A stretch of DNA of 64,000 nt from Solibacter sp039934035. Lineage in GTDB: Bacteria; Acidobacteriota; Terriglobia; Bryobacterales; Bryobacteraceae. Shown here in pieces: positions 7,916-15,492 of the stretch; the stretch's first letter is position 1; the number at the start of each line of letters is the position of its first letter. Position numbers and translations under genes: made by a program. The notes below the pieces were generated by a model. It did no database searches and had not been told where the DNA came from. It worked only from the letters and a program-made list of their open reading frames with translations. The stretch spans positions 74,005 to 138,004 of the forward strand of contig JBDTMZ010000050.1 in assembly GCA_039934035.1 (NCBI GenBank), read 5' to 3'.

Positions 7916-8791
7916 TTAATGCTCAACGAGGTCCTCCCACGGAATTATTGGTATCGAACGACGGAGTTTGATCTTTCGGGCGGTTTCCGAGACAAACGTA
8001 TCGAAGTAAGACACGTCGCCGCTCTTCGGAAGGACGATCATCGCGACATCGTCCAAAGTGAACTTGAACTCTGCCGTCGCCCTCCATTCTCGCTCGCAAT
8101 AGATCGTCGAAAACTCCTGTTGATCGAATGTCTTGATGAATGCAAGGAACTGTCTAAGACCATCCTCTACGTCACCAACGGTTCCCTCGATCTCTCCTAG
8201 CGCGTCACTCGCGTGGAAAGATGTTTTATCGAGGTCCACTGGATGCCCGTGCTCACACTCCAGGTCCCTTACTTGTGAATCGAGGTCCCATTCGGCTTCA
8301 CGCAACAGAGCTTCAGGAGTTAGGGTATCCAGCTTGGCGAGGCTTCGATTCAAGGATCGGAGTATGGCGGTCGTGTGTAACGTGTAGAACACCGGATTGA
8401 AGCCGTGGCGCACCGCAGCATCTCGGTGAAATCCGATGGCTATCTTCCCATATCGACTCGCATGGTACGAGAGATGTGCAGTTGGAATGTCTGCGAGGCA
8501 GCACACTGGAGACGACTCCAGTATTACCGGCGCGTCTATCAGCACTTCATGCTTTTGTGTTTGGGCATTGTAGCGCCGCAGTTTTGGCACCACTACCTTA
8601 ATCAACTCGCGATACTGCCCCAGACGTAACCGCTTGGACTTTAGAATGCTCAGAAGGGCATCGTATGCTGCACTCTCTTGCTTTGGACGACCCTCTTGAC
8701 ACTTCCTCGCGTGGTCCCATGACGGGCCGCCGGTGAAATGCCACAGAATTCTGGAAACGGTCCCGGGGGGCGACTCAAGCGGCATTATCAT
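7916..8791 (-). CDS. AbiGi-like abortive-infection family protein
   Basis: The protein has 291 residues. The N-terminus reads ILWHFTGG; a helical part follows, then VCCLADIPTAHLSYHASRYGK and IAIGF, and later GFNPVFYTLH and CEREWRA. This order (HFT start, a D-x-P segment, YG-x-x-x-IGF, NPV, C-terminal EREWR) is typical of the AbiGi-type putative phage-resistance family, known mainly from genomic context. No partner toxin gene such as AbiGii is adjacent, so it may act alone or be an orphan. It is convergent with the RepA-like ATPase. No signal peptide or membrane segment is seen. Family assignment is from memory of motif order; experimental function is not established. Confidence 0.5.
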   Translation of the reverse strand: MIMPLESPPGTVSRILWHFTGGPSWDHARKCQEGRPKQESAAYDALLSILKSKRLRLGQYRELIKVVVPKLRRYNAQTQKHEVLIDAPVILESSPVCCLADIPTAHLSYHASRYGKIAIGFHRDAAVRHGFNPVFYTLHTTAILRSLNRSLAKLDTLTPEALLREAEWDLDSQVRDLECEHGHPVDLDKTSFHASDALGEIEGTVGDVEDGLRQFLAFIKTFDQQEFSTIYCEREWRATAEFKFTLDDVAMIVLPKSGDVSYFDTFVSETARKIKLRRSIPIIPWEDLVEH

Positions 8792-8878
8792 AGGGTAACC
8801 GAAGAAAGCGGTTCCGCATGGTCGATGGCGTCGCGCCAGAAACTAGTCTCTAGGCCCAGCCTTGTACGAACTCTGAAG

Positions 8879-8934
8879 TCCCCTGGTTTCTGCCGTCAGG
8901 CAGAGGCCGTTTGTTGCAGGTTTCGCCCAGGGGT
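8879..8934 (-). terminator. structured 3' end after the recombinase operon
   Basis: Nested inverted repeats lie here: outer CCCCTGG (8879-8885) with CCAGGGG (8928-8934), and inner TCTGCC (8889-8894) with GGCAGA (8899-8904) closing a 4-base loop. It sits directly past the stop of the recombinase. There is no U-tract, so terminator function is only suggested. Confidence 0.3.
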
Positions 8935-9926
8935 CACAGCCCCAACTTTCCCGCGCTGTTTTCCCTGAACAGGCTTCCGTCCCTGATGTACCTCCTCACC
9001 ATCTGCACGGAGCGGTGCCCCGTTTGGTTCATGATGCTGCGTTCTGATGCCCCGGCAATGGCCGCAGCGGTGGCATGTCCTGCGCGCAGGGAGTGCCCTG
9101 CGAACTTCGCCGCTTCCAGGCCCGCCCGCTCGGCAAGTTTCTTTACGATCCTCGCCACGTCTACGCCGGATAGGCGCTTCTGTTGCACTTGGCCGTGCCG
9201 GTTGATCGAGCGAAACAGCGGCCCAGGGGTGTCGCCCGCTTGCTCTGCCCAGGCCTGAACGCCGCGAACGGGACACGTGTCGGGATTGGCTCCGTACGGG
9301 ATGCCGATCTTCCGGCCCGCGCCGGTCTGGTCGGTCTTCGACCGCCGCAGGGTGACCGTCAAGCCGTCCCTGCCGAAGGCACAGTCCTCCAGGTCAAGGC
9401 CTACGAGTTCCGATCTACGAAACGCCCCGGCAAAGCCCAGCAGCACCAGTGCCCGGTCACGAGCGCCCATAGAGCCGTCGTCCGTGGCGTCTACCATGCC
9501 CCGTATGTCCTCAATCAGCGCTGCCGCTTTCTGCGCAGGTGCTGTGCCGAGCGATCTACGGATTCCCTTCATGGTGTTGGTAACGGTGGCGTGGCGGGTG
9601 GGGGGATCTACGCCGACCGCTTTGTGCGCCTCGGCGATGGCGTTCAATCTACGCTGGATTGTTCCCGGCTTCAGTCTTGAGGCACACTCCGCGATGTAGG
9701 CAGCTACGGCTTCTGGTGCGGCAGGTAGCGGGCACGTAGCGTGCGACTCGCACCACGCGCAGAAGTCCCGCCAGTCGCTTTGGTAACCACGGAGCGTGTT
9801 CTCGGCCTTGGATGCGCGGATGTACTGGCGGACTCGATCTTGTGAAGGGAGCGCGGGGAGCGGAACTAAGTCCGCCCCCGTGGCCAGTCCGAGAGACCGT
9901 TGCCGGTCCTCGCTGTCATTCGGCAT
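8934..9926 (-). CDS. XerC/D-like tyrosine recombinase
   Basis: The protein has 330 residues from ATG 9926. An N-terminal SAM-like core-binding domain (about 30-125) is followed by a catalytic domain. Catalytic residues are visible: Arg170 (FRRSEL), His278 and Arg281 (HSLRAGH), His304 (GHRS) and Tyr313 (VRRYIRDG). The set is complete, so it should be active. Its ATG overlaps the stop of the upstream zinc-ribbon gene by 11 bases, placing it last in the ardC operon. It is the second recombinase of the island. Being internal and far from the att sites, it is more likely a resolvase or dimer-resolution type enzyme, or a relic of an older element, than the integrase for the tRNA site. Confidence 0.85.
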   Translation of the reverse strand: MPNDSEDRQRSLGLATGADLVPLPALPSQDRVRQYIRASKAENTLRGYQSDWRDFCAWCESHATCPLPAAPEAVAAYIAECASRLKPGTIQRRLNAIAEAHKAVGVDPPTRHATVTNTMKGIRRSLGTAPAQKAAALIEDIRGMVDATDDGSMGARDRALVLLGFAGAFRRSELVGLDLEDCAFGRDGLTVTLRRSKTDQTGAGRKIGIPYGANPDTCPVRGVQAWAEQAGDTPGPLFRSINRHGQVQQKRLSGVDVARIVKKLAERAGLEAAKFAGHSLRAGHATAAAIAGASERSIMNQTGHRSVQMVRRYIRDGSLFRENSAGKLGL

Positions 9927-10206
9927 AGTCACCCCAGCATGCTTTGCAGCAGAACACCCGCTCACCCGTGCGGAACGGGGAACGGGTCACCGAGCCGCAG
10001 AACCAGCAGGGCACCTCCGGCTCTAGCAGGTCGCCATAGTCGGCGAACGGTTCCCGAGGGTCAAGCGCCATCAGTTCGGCGATTTCGCAGCAGACCGCGT
10101 TCGCGGAAAGCTCCCGGTCACGCTGAACGGTGCCCGCCGTGGAACCGCAGTTCACGCAGTCAGCGCCTACAAGGGGCAGCATGGGGTCAGCCTGTGCTGC
10201 GCTCAT
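9916..10206 (-). CDS. small zinc-binding hypothetical protein
   Basis: The protein has 96 residues. It has a CxxC near residue 17 (CVNCGS), a CC pair mid-protein, CWFCGS and a final CCKACW, which is enough for one or two zinc sites. It starts inside the upstream stop (ATGA overlap at 10203-10206) and its own stop overlaps the recombinase start, so the three are likely translated together. It could be a DNA- or RNA-binding accessory factor; the sequence does not show which. Confidence 0.6.
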   Translation of the reverse strand: MSAAQADPMLPLVGADCVNCGSTAGTVQRDRELSANAVCCEIAELMALDPREPFADYGDLLEPEVPCWFCGSVTRSPFRTGERVFCCKACWGDYAE

Positions 10207-10697
10207 GCTGCCACCTCATCATCGGCGCGGGCCGTTTCATCCGTCCGTCCCGGTTTGAAGTGCTCACGCTGACCGCTGAGCAGTTCTAACTCCCGCCAGT
10301 ACTCCAACTCAGCCCGGAGGAACTCCTCGGTCATCTGCGACAGTTCCTGATACCGTGTGTGATGGGTGCGCCAATGTGTGGTGTTGCTGTTGCGCCGTTC
10401 CCGGTTCTCAGGCAGGAACCACGAGGCCTCTAACGCCCGTTCGCGGGCACGTTGCGCGGGCACAGGCTGAGTCAGCGTCAAACGGCGGGTGGCTGACGGC
10501 TTCCGAGGTTGCACTGCGCCACTGGCGGTAACAAGCAAGTGCGGCGTGGTGCCGGTCAAGTTCAGTTGCACGCTGTAGCTCAGCCCGTCCCGGTTCAGTG
10601 ACCGGCACAGGTCAGCGAATCGGCCCCATCCTGCATCGAAGCGCTTCTCAGCCCGCACGCTGTCAGCGGGAACATAGACGACATAACGGCCCGTCAT
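10203..10697 (-). CDS. hypothetical protein in the ardC operon
   Basis: The protein has 164 residues. The N-terminal half is a compact alpha/beta segment (YVVYVPADSVRAEKRF, SYSVQLNLTGTTPHLLV). The C-terminal half is charged and probably helical (EEFLRAELEYWRELELL). Not recognised as a known family. Four-base ATGA overlaps with both neighbours (10694-10697 and 10203-10206) show a tightly coupled operon and support the frame. Confidence 0.6.
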   Translation of the reverse strand: MTGRYVVYVPADSVRAEKRFDAGWGRFADLCRSLNRDGLSYSVQLNLTGTTPHLLVTASGAVQPRKPSATRRLTLTQPVPAQRARERALEASWFLPENRERRNSNTTHWRTHHTRYQELSQMTEEFLRAELEYWRELELLSGQREHFKPGRTDETARADDEVAA

Positions 10698-11605
10698 GCT
10701 GCCACCTCCGCACTACGCCCGGACGCTTGAATCAGATAATCCGCCGCTTGCTGCGCCTTGCTGGCAGCGGTAAAGATCGCGCGTTTATCGGCCTTGAGGA
10801 CCTTAAGCCAGGAGCCGATGTACTGGGCATGATCGGGCCGTGGTTCGCTGCTGAGTCCGAGTTGCGCCAGCGTGAACGCAGCGGCCAACTCGGCAACGAG
10901 TTCCTCAACGCTATAGGCAGCATCGCCAAAGCGCTTGCCAAGTTCGCGGTTACAGCGGTCAGCGCGGGAAGTCCAGTGCGCGGACTCGTGCGCTCGGGTG
11001 CTGTAGTAGTCAACGGGCGTCACGAACGCGGCAAAGGGCGGGAGCGTGATCGAATCGTCTGAGGGCGAGTAGTAGGCCCTGTTGCCTTGATGCGCCACGC
11101 GGGCATTGATCCCGCTGAAGAACACCTCGGCGGACTCGATGCGCTCCTCTATCGGCGCTTGCCCGTCCGCCTTCGGGGCGTAGCCGTCCACCTGGGCAGC
11201 GTTAAAGACAGCGTAACCACGGGTGAATAGCAGGCGGGAACCGCTGCCGGTTTGTTCTTCGCCCTCCTGGGAATCCGTCGCACTATTGGCGAACTTCCAG
11301 AACACGACCGTGGTAGCCTTTTCGCCCTTGCGGACCTGTGCCCCGCGTTCCTGCCATTGCGCGTACGTGCCCCACTCGCCAAGTTCGTAGCCCTGCCTCT
11401 GTGCTGCTGCCCAAAGGCAGAGAGTATTGACTCCCCTGTATGGCTTGTGGCTTGCCACATTGATGGGAGAGAAGGCGAACTTGCCCGACGTGTGCCACGG
11501 CATACGCCAGTTCCCCACACCTTGCTCAATTGCGGTTACGATTGCGTCCGTTACTTTGCTGTAAACGTCCGGTTTCTCGGTTGCGGTATTCTCGTGTGTA
11601 GACAT
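10694..11605 (-). CDS. ardC: ArdC-like antirestriction protein with zincin domain
   Basis: The protein has 303 residues. Residues about 10-125 match the ArdC N-terminal single-stranded-DNA-binding domain (DAIVTAIEQGVGNWRMPW, then NPYRG-like KPYRGVNTL, WGTYAQW, RKGEKATTVVFWK). The C-terminal part carries a metallopeptidase-type zinc motif HESAHW, followed by EELVAELAAAF (third ligand Glu) and the YIGSWL signature common in polyvalent proteins of mobile elements. ArdC proteins protect incoming DNA from restriction; the peptidase-like part may also process a host protein. It is the first gene of a four-gene overlapping operon. A 43-bp dyad (11674-11716) lies in the 140-base gap upstream. Confidence 0.85.
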   Translation of the reverse strand: MSTHENTATEKPDVYSKVTDAIVTAIEQGVGNWRMPWHTSGKFAFSPINVASHKPYRGVNTLCLWAAAQRQGYELGEWGTYAQWQERGAQVRKGEKATTVVFWKFANSATDSQEGEEQTGSGSRLLFTRGYAVFNAAQVDGYAPKADGQAPIEERIESAEVFFSGINARVAHQGNRAYYSPSDDSITLPPFAAFVTPVDYYSTRAHESAHWTSRADRCNRELGKRFGDAAYSVEELVAELAAAFTLAQLGLSSEPRPDHAQYIGSWLKVLKADKRAIFTAASKAQQAADYLIQASGRSAEVAA

Positions 11606-11673
11606 CGAAGTTGCATCCTCAACTTTGGTGTTTAGGGGCCGTGCCAGACGCCAATCTGACCCGGTCCCGTTTC

Positions 11674-11716
11674 AGTTCTAGAGTTCGATTCGTTTTACTA
11701 ATCGAACATCAGAACT
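11674..11716. promoter_or_regulatory. 43-bp dyad upstream of the ardC operon
   Basis: AGTTCT (11674-11679) and GTTCGATT (11683-11690) are mirrored by AATCGAAC (11700-11707) and AGAACT (11711-11716) around position 11695, with only the 3-base spacers unpaired. It lies between divergent genes. It could be an operator, or a hairpin promoter active on single-stranded DNA as known upstream of some antirestriction genes in plasmid leading regions (inference). Confidence 0.55.
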
Positions 11717-11745
11717 ATCTCTATTATTACCTATCGACGCTTTAG

Positions 11746-12018
11746 GTGCAAGCCTTATTTTGCAATACGTTGGAGCTTGTTCTATCATGGAAGGCAGTGG
11801 ATAAGAAGACTAAGAAGATCTTTAGTGCGATCATGCGGGAGATTGGCCGCACAGGCGGTAAAATCGGCGGCAAGCGCTGCCTTGAGACCATGACTCAGCA
11901 GGAACGCTCGGCCCGCGCCAAGAAGGCCTCGCTAGCAGCCGCTGAGAAACGCACAGCGAAGCGCCTTGCAGTGGAAGGCACCAAGAAGAAGACTACCAAC
12001 GCAGCCCAAAAGACCTAG
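11746..12018 (+). CDS. small basic hypothetical protein
   Basis: This is a frame of up to 90 residues. The conserved-looking part is the Gly/Lys/Ala-rich stretch (REIGRTGGKIGGKRCLETM, then QQERSARAKKASLAAAEKR), a composition common to small basic nucleoid- or DNA-associated proteins of islands. The GTG at 11746 gives a non-basic leader, and an internal GTG near 11800 or ATG 11833 may be the real start; no Shine-Dalgarno sequence decides. It is divergent from the ardC operon across the 43-bp dyad, so both may share a regulator. Function unknown. Confidence 0.45.
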   Translation: MQALFCNTLELVLSWKAVDKKTKKIFSAIMREIGRTGGKIGGKRCLETMTQQERSARAKKASLAAAEKRTAKRLAVEGTKKKTTNAAQKT

Positions 12019-12449
12019 CAGTGTGCACGCCAATCAATGGTTTATGGTCCGTATATCTGGTTCACCGTCAAAGGCTACAGGTCAATATCAGACCTGGTTA
12101 TCCTATAGGCACGTCGGCTGCTACGCATTGACGTACAGAATACCTGCATATCTTAATAACTTAAATTGTATCGGCAGTTACGGATGCGTATATCTTAAAT
12201 ATAGGTACCGCCAAGAGCCATGACGGGGCACGGGCTCTTCACCACCTGCTCCACCCAGGCCTGTCGCCCGCTGGGGGCAACGCTCCCAAGTCATGCGCCC
12301 GTCACCCGAAAAACTTCTCTCAAGAACGGGTCCCCCTTCGAAAAAAGAGTGCCGCAGATGGAACCACAGTGGTCTTTACTTTGCCGGGGGGGCAGGAGAA
12401 TTACGGAAAGAAACCTGAGAGGAACGCGGCACAAGTCGCACCATCTGTC
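12019..12449. other. 431-base intergenic region
   Basis: It is AT-richer than its surroundings. A possible hairpin AAGAGCC (12213-12219) / GGCTCTT (12233-12239) may end the upstream transcript. TATAGGTACC at 12203-12212 is the reverse complement of part of the 5291-5300 box. No gene is supported. Confidence 0.35.
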
Positions 12450-12638
12450 ATGAGCGAAGCCGAACACATATCTGATCATGACCTGGAGCGATACCACCTG
12501 GGCATGGTAGCGGGCGAAGCAGAACTTGCTGAACTAGAGGAGCACCTGTTGTCATGCGGGGAGTGTACTGATCGCGCCAAAAGCGCTGGCGATTACGTGG
12601 ACGCAGTCAGGGCCGCAGCATGCGAAAGAACAGACTGA
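12450..12638 (+). CDS. small zf-HC2-type (anti-sigma-like) protein
   Basis: The protein has 62 residues from ATG 12450. It has the acidic ERYHLGMVAGEAELAELEEH stretch followed by LLSCGECTD, the H-x3-C-x2-C arrangement of zinc-dependent anti-sigma N-terminal domains. There is no membrane segment or effector domain after it, so it is a stand-alone domain. No sigma factor is adjacent. A GTG at 12369 would extend it by 27 residues that do not look related; neither start has a clear ribosome site. Confidence 0.5.
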   Translation: MSEAEHISDHDLERYHLGMVAGEAELAELEEHLLSCGECTDRAKSAGDYVDAVRAAACERTD

Positions 12639-12818
12639 GCGGTTGCGCGAGTTAAGCCAAAGGCCCAGCACGTCTGCAAACGGTGCAACAACAGACCCCG
12701 GCAATGGACTGCCGGTGCGCCCCAGTTGACCGGGCTCCGTCATGCTTCGCGGTTCACTCCCGCGCTAGCCGCTGGGCCTCCGCGATCTGCGTGGAACGCT
12801 GACCTTGGTCTTTGGCTC

Positions 12819-15023
12819 TTAGAACGCGAAGCGAAAGACAAGCGTCGGCGAAGAGCCGTTGACCCCGCCGATGGGGATGTCCAGGAACATTTGCCCATTC
12901 GCTATTTGCTTAACGCCAAAATAGACAGCGCCTGAGACGCTCCGAGATGGCGGTATAGTGTTCGCCATTAGCACGCTTTCTTGCAATCGGCGGATATTGT
13001 CTGCCCGCTGCGCCTGCTCCTGCTGAATCTGGCGCTGTTTCTCAGCCACGCAGTTTTGTCGCCACTCTTCACTTCTGCCCTGGAAGCTGCAACTGTTTAA
13101 CAAAGTGGCGTTCCCAAGCCCGGAAGCTAGCTGTCCCCAACCGGTTGGTACGCCGAGTTGTTGAATGCCTTCCTTGCTGAGCGGATAATGGCGGACACTT
13201 CCAATTTCGAGTGAAAAGCGCGCGGGTAGCACGTCAATGGTTCCGCTGGATGCGTTCGCCACAGTAACGGTGGCTAGGTACACACCGTTGTACTTGTCAA
13301 GCGATGCCGCCACCGAGACCCCATCGGAATCCAGCCGAGCAAACTCCTTGCCGTTGCTCCAAATCCGAGTAACACCCTCTCGAACCATCTTTGGACCTGA
13401 ACTTGGCGAAGGCGGTGGGACCACGCGTGATGTTGGTGGCGCAGGCGGCGGCATCGACGACCCGCTGCCCCGTTGGATTATTGTGAAGCTTCTCTCGATC
13501 TGCTCGAAAATCCCTTGGAAGTGGTCAAACTGCGCAGCGGGTGCCGAGGTCGTGAGCCGATACGCATTCCCTTGGTCGCTCACGGCGACCATTCGCATGT
13601 CCACCGTCAGTCCCGTCGGATTCGTTAGCTGGTACCTGGCATACTGTCCGTCCCGCCCCGCAAACCTTAGCGGGCCTCCAGATACGTACCCGCTTTGCCC
13701 TCCCAGCGACCCACCTGACTCCAACGTTCCCATCGACTCCCTCGCCTGAACCGATATGGCTACATACCCGGCTCCGGGGACCACCGGCTCGATCAACACC
13801 GAGTCAGCCCCGACCGCCATCGCTTTCCACCCTTCTGGTATCCCTACCGTGAACCGCGACTCCGGATCGTCATATGTAGTTTGAGACTGCCGCCTTCCAA
13901 GGCGTCCTTCGGCTAGAGGCTCGTTGGCGGGCGGCAGCGCAGGCGTTGGCGATATCGAACGCGTGCCCCCTCCACTCCGCTGGACTAGAGTGAAACTCCT
14001 CTCGATCTGGTCGAAGGTTGCCCAAAGCCGGTCAAACTCCGCAGCCGGAGCCGAACTCGTGAGCAGGTATGTTTGCCCCTGGAAGCTCGCTGCTACCAGC
14101 CGTACGAACTCTTCCACGCCAGCCGCATTCTTTCCTTGGTACATTCTATAGGGCTCGTACTGGCCTGAGAACCGCACGGAGCCCCCGTGCAGATACCTTC
14201 TCGGCCCACCAATTTGGGAGTTTGTTTCAAGGATTCTTTTCGCATCCGACCCCGGCAGAACCTTCACTGTCAAAGACACTCCACCGGGCGCAACCGGCAC
14301 AAGCACAAGGGAGTCGGAAGTCACCACCTTTGCTTTCCACCCCGACGGGATCTCTAAACTGAACCGTCCCAAATAATCGTGAAGCGTCGCTGGCGCAGTA
14401 GCCGGAAGGCCCACGCGGGGAACCTCGGCGCTAGCTTGAGTCGCCCATTTTCCGGTCGGGGACATCTCGCTCAAATCGCGACGAGCCTCAGCGTGACCCT
14501 GCTCGGCGGCTTTGCTGCACCAGATGGCAGCCTCGCTGTAGTTCCGAGTCACCCCTAGGCCGCGAACTAGTAGAACAGCGAGGTGGTACTGAGCATCGGC
14601 GTGACCCTGGAGTGCGGCCTTTCGATACCAGCGGAAGGCTTCGGTGTAGTCCTGCTTCACGCCTTGGCCTTCCGAGTACATGAGGCCGAGTAGAGCTTGG
14701 GCGTCCGTGTACCCGTGATCGGCGGCGATGCGGAACCATTCAGAGCCTTCGGCGCAGTCCTTCGGCACGCCTCGTCCCTCGCAGAACATTGTGCCGAGGT
14801 TAGTCTGGGCTTGAGCATTTCCACCATCGGCGGCCTTGCGGTACCAACGGACGGCTTCGGCGTCGCTCTGTGCCACGCCTTCACCAGTGGCGTACATGAT
14901 GCCGAGTACAACCTGGGCCTCAGCGTCCCCCTTCTGGGCACCGGCAAGCACGGCTTGGATATCCTGCTCCTGGCCAACCGCGTTTGATGCCAACAGGAGA
15001 ACGATGGCAAAAAGTGTTTTCAT
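12819..15023 (-). CDS. secreted Sel1-repeat protein with two PsbP/LpqN-like domains
   Basis: The protein has 734 residues from ATG 15023, nine bases after GGAGG; an in-frame TTG three codons earlier is less likely. Residues 1-18 are a signal peptide. About 25-190 hold five Sel1-type TPR repeats (AEAQVVLGIMYATGEGV, DAQYHLAVLLVRGLGV). Two copies of a 130-residue domain follow (SLEIPSGWKA and FTVGIPEGWKA), resembling PsbP/DUF1795-type folds, separated by a Pro/Ser linker. A C-terminal domain (about 560-734) has a Gln/Arg coiled segment. Sel1 repeats mediate protein interactions; enzymatic residues are not evident. Probably periplasmic. It is single-gene cargo of the island, divergent from the XRE-kinase pair. 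Confidence 0.75.
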   Translation of the reverse strand: MKTLFAIVLLLASNAVGQEQDIQAVLAGAQKGDAEAQVVLGIMYATGEGVAQSDAEAVRWYRKAADGGNAQAQTNLGTMFCEGRGVPKDCAEGSEWFRIAADHGYTDAQALLGLMYSEGQGVKQDYTEAFRWYRKAALQGHADAQYHLAVLLVRGLGVTRNYSEAAIWCSKAAEQGHAEARRDLSEMSPTGKWATQASAEVPRVGLPATAPATLHDYLGRFSLEIPSGWKAKVVTSDSLVLVPVAPGGVSLTVKVLPGSDAKRILETNSQIGGPRRYLHGGSVRFSGQYEPYRMYQGKNAAGVEEFVRLVAASFQGQTYLLTSSAPAAEFDRLWATFDQIERSFTLVQRSGGGTRSISPTPALPPANEPLAEGRLGRRQSQTTYDDPESRFTVGIPEGWKAMAVGADSVLIEPVVPGAGYVAISVQARESMGTLESGGSLGGQSGYVSGGPLRFAGRDGQYARYQLTNPTGLTVDMRMVAVSDQGNAYRLTTSAPAAQFDHFQGIFEQIERSFTIIQRGSGSSMPPPAPPTSRVVPPPSPSSGPKMVREGVTRIWSNGKEFARLDSDGVSVAASLDKYNGVYLATVTVANASSGTIDVLPARFSLEIGSVRHYPLSKEGIQQLGVPTGWGQLASGLGNATLLNSCSFQGRSEEWRQNCVAEKQRQIQQEQAQRADNIRRLQESVLMANTIPPSRSVSGAVYFGVKQIANGQMFLDIPIGGVNGSSPTLVFRFAF

Positions 15024-15183
15024 GCCCTGCAACCTCCAACTTCCACTGGTGCTTGGAACCCCGCAGACAACCGCTCCCGCATCCCTCCATATGCCTATGG
15101 GGTGTTAATCGGCCAGGACGGAGCAAAATCAAGAATATATAAAAATCATATATAGGTCAACGGCCCCCTATCCTGCTGGCTGA

Positions 15184-15450
15184 ATGGAGAAGGGTGGCCC
15201 TCGGCTAACGGCGAATCGGAAGCAGCAGAAGGCGCTGCTGTCGTTGCTGCGGGAATTGCGGCTGAAGGCGGGGCTCCGTCAGGTGGACATGGCTGAGAAA
15301 CTGAGGAAGCCGCAGGCGTTCGTTAGCTATTACGAGTCCGGGGCTCGGCGACTGGACCTGCTGGAACTGCGCCAGATATGCGGAATCCTGGGCATCACGC
15401 TGCAAGCCTTCGTTCGGAAGTTCGAGCAGCAACTTGTCGCCGGGGATTAA
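15184..15450 (+). CDS. XRE-family transcriptional regulator
   Basis: The protein has 88 residues. An HTH_3-type domain spans about residues 18-75 (LLRELRLKAGLRQVDMAEKL, then QAFVSYYESGARRLDLLEL). There is no extra effector domain. It precedes the zinc-ribbon kinase by 43 bases on the same strand and is probably co-transcribed. An AT-rich inverted repeat (ATATAT at 15135-15140 and 15148-15153), 30-50 bases upstream, could be its operator or promoter. An autoregulated regulator in front of a kinase is a common toxin or defence layout, but the target is unknown. Confidence 0.8.
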   Translation: MEKGGPRLTANRKQQKALLSLLRELRLKAGLRQVDMAEKLRKPQAFVSYYESGARRLDLLELRQICGILGITLQAFVRKFEQQLVAGD

Positions 15451-15492
15451 CGACTCGATCCGCACCATCCGCCGTAACCGAATTGAGCTACG

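Noticed and set aside
7853..8200. 115-codon plus-strand frame after the RepA-like gene
   Set aside because: It is antisense to the AbiGi-like gene and has no domain signal.
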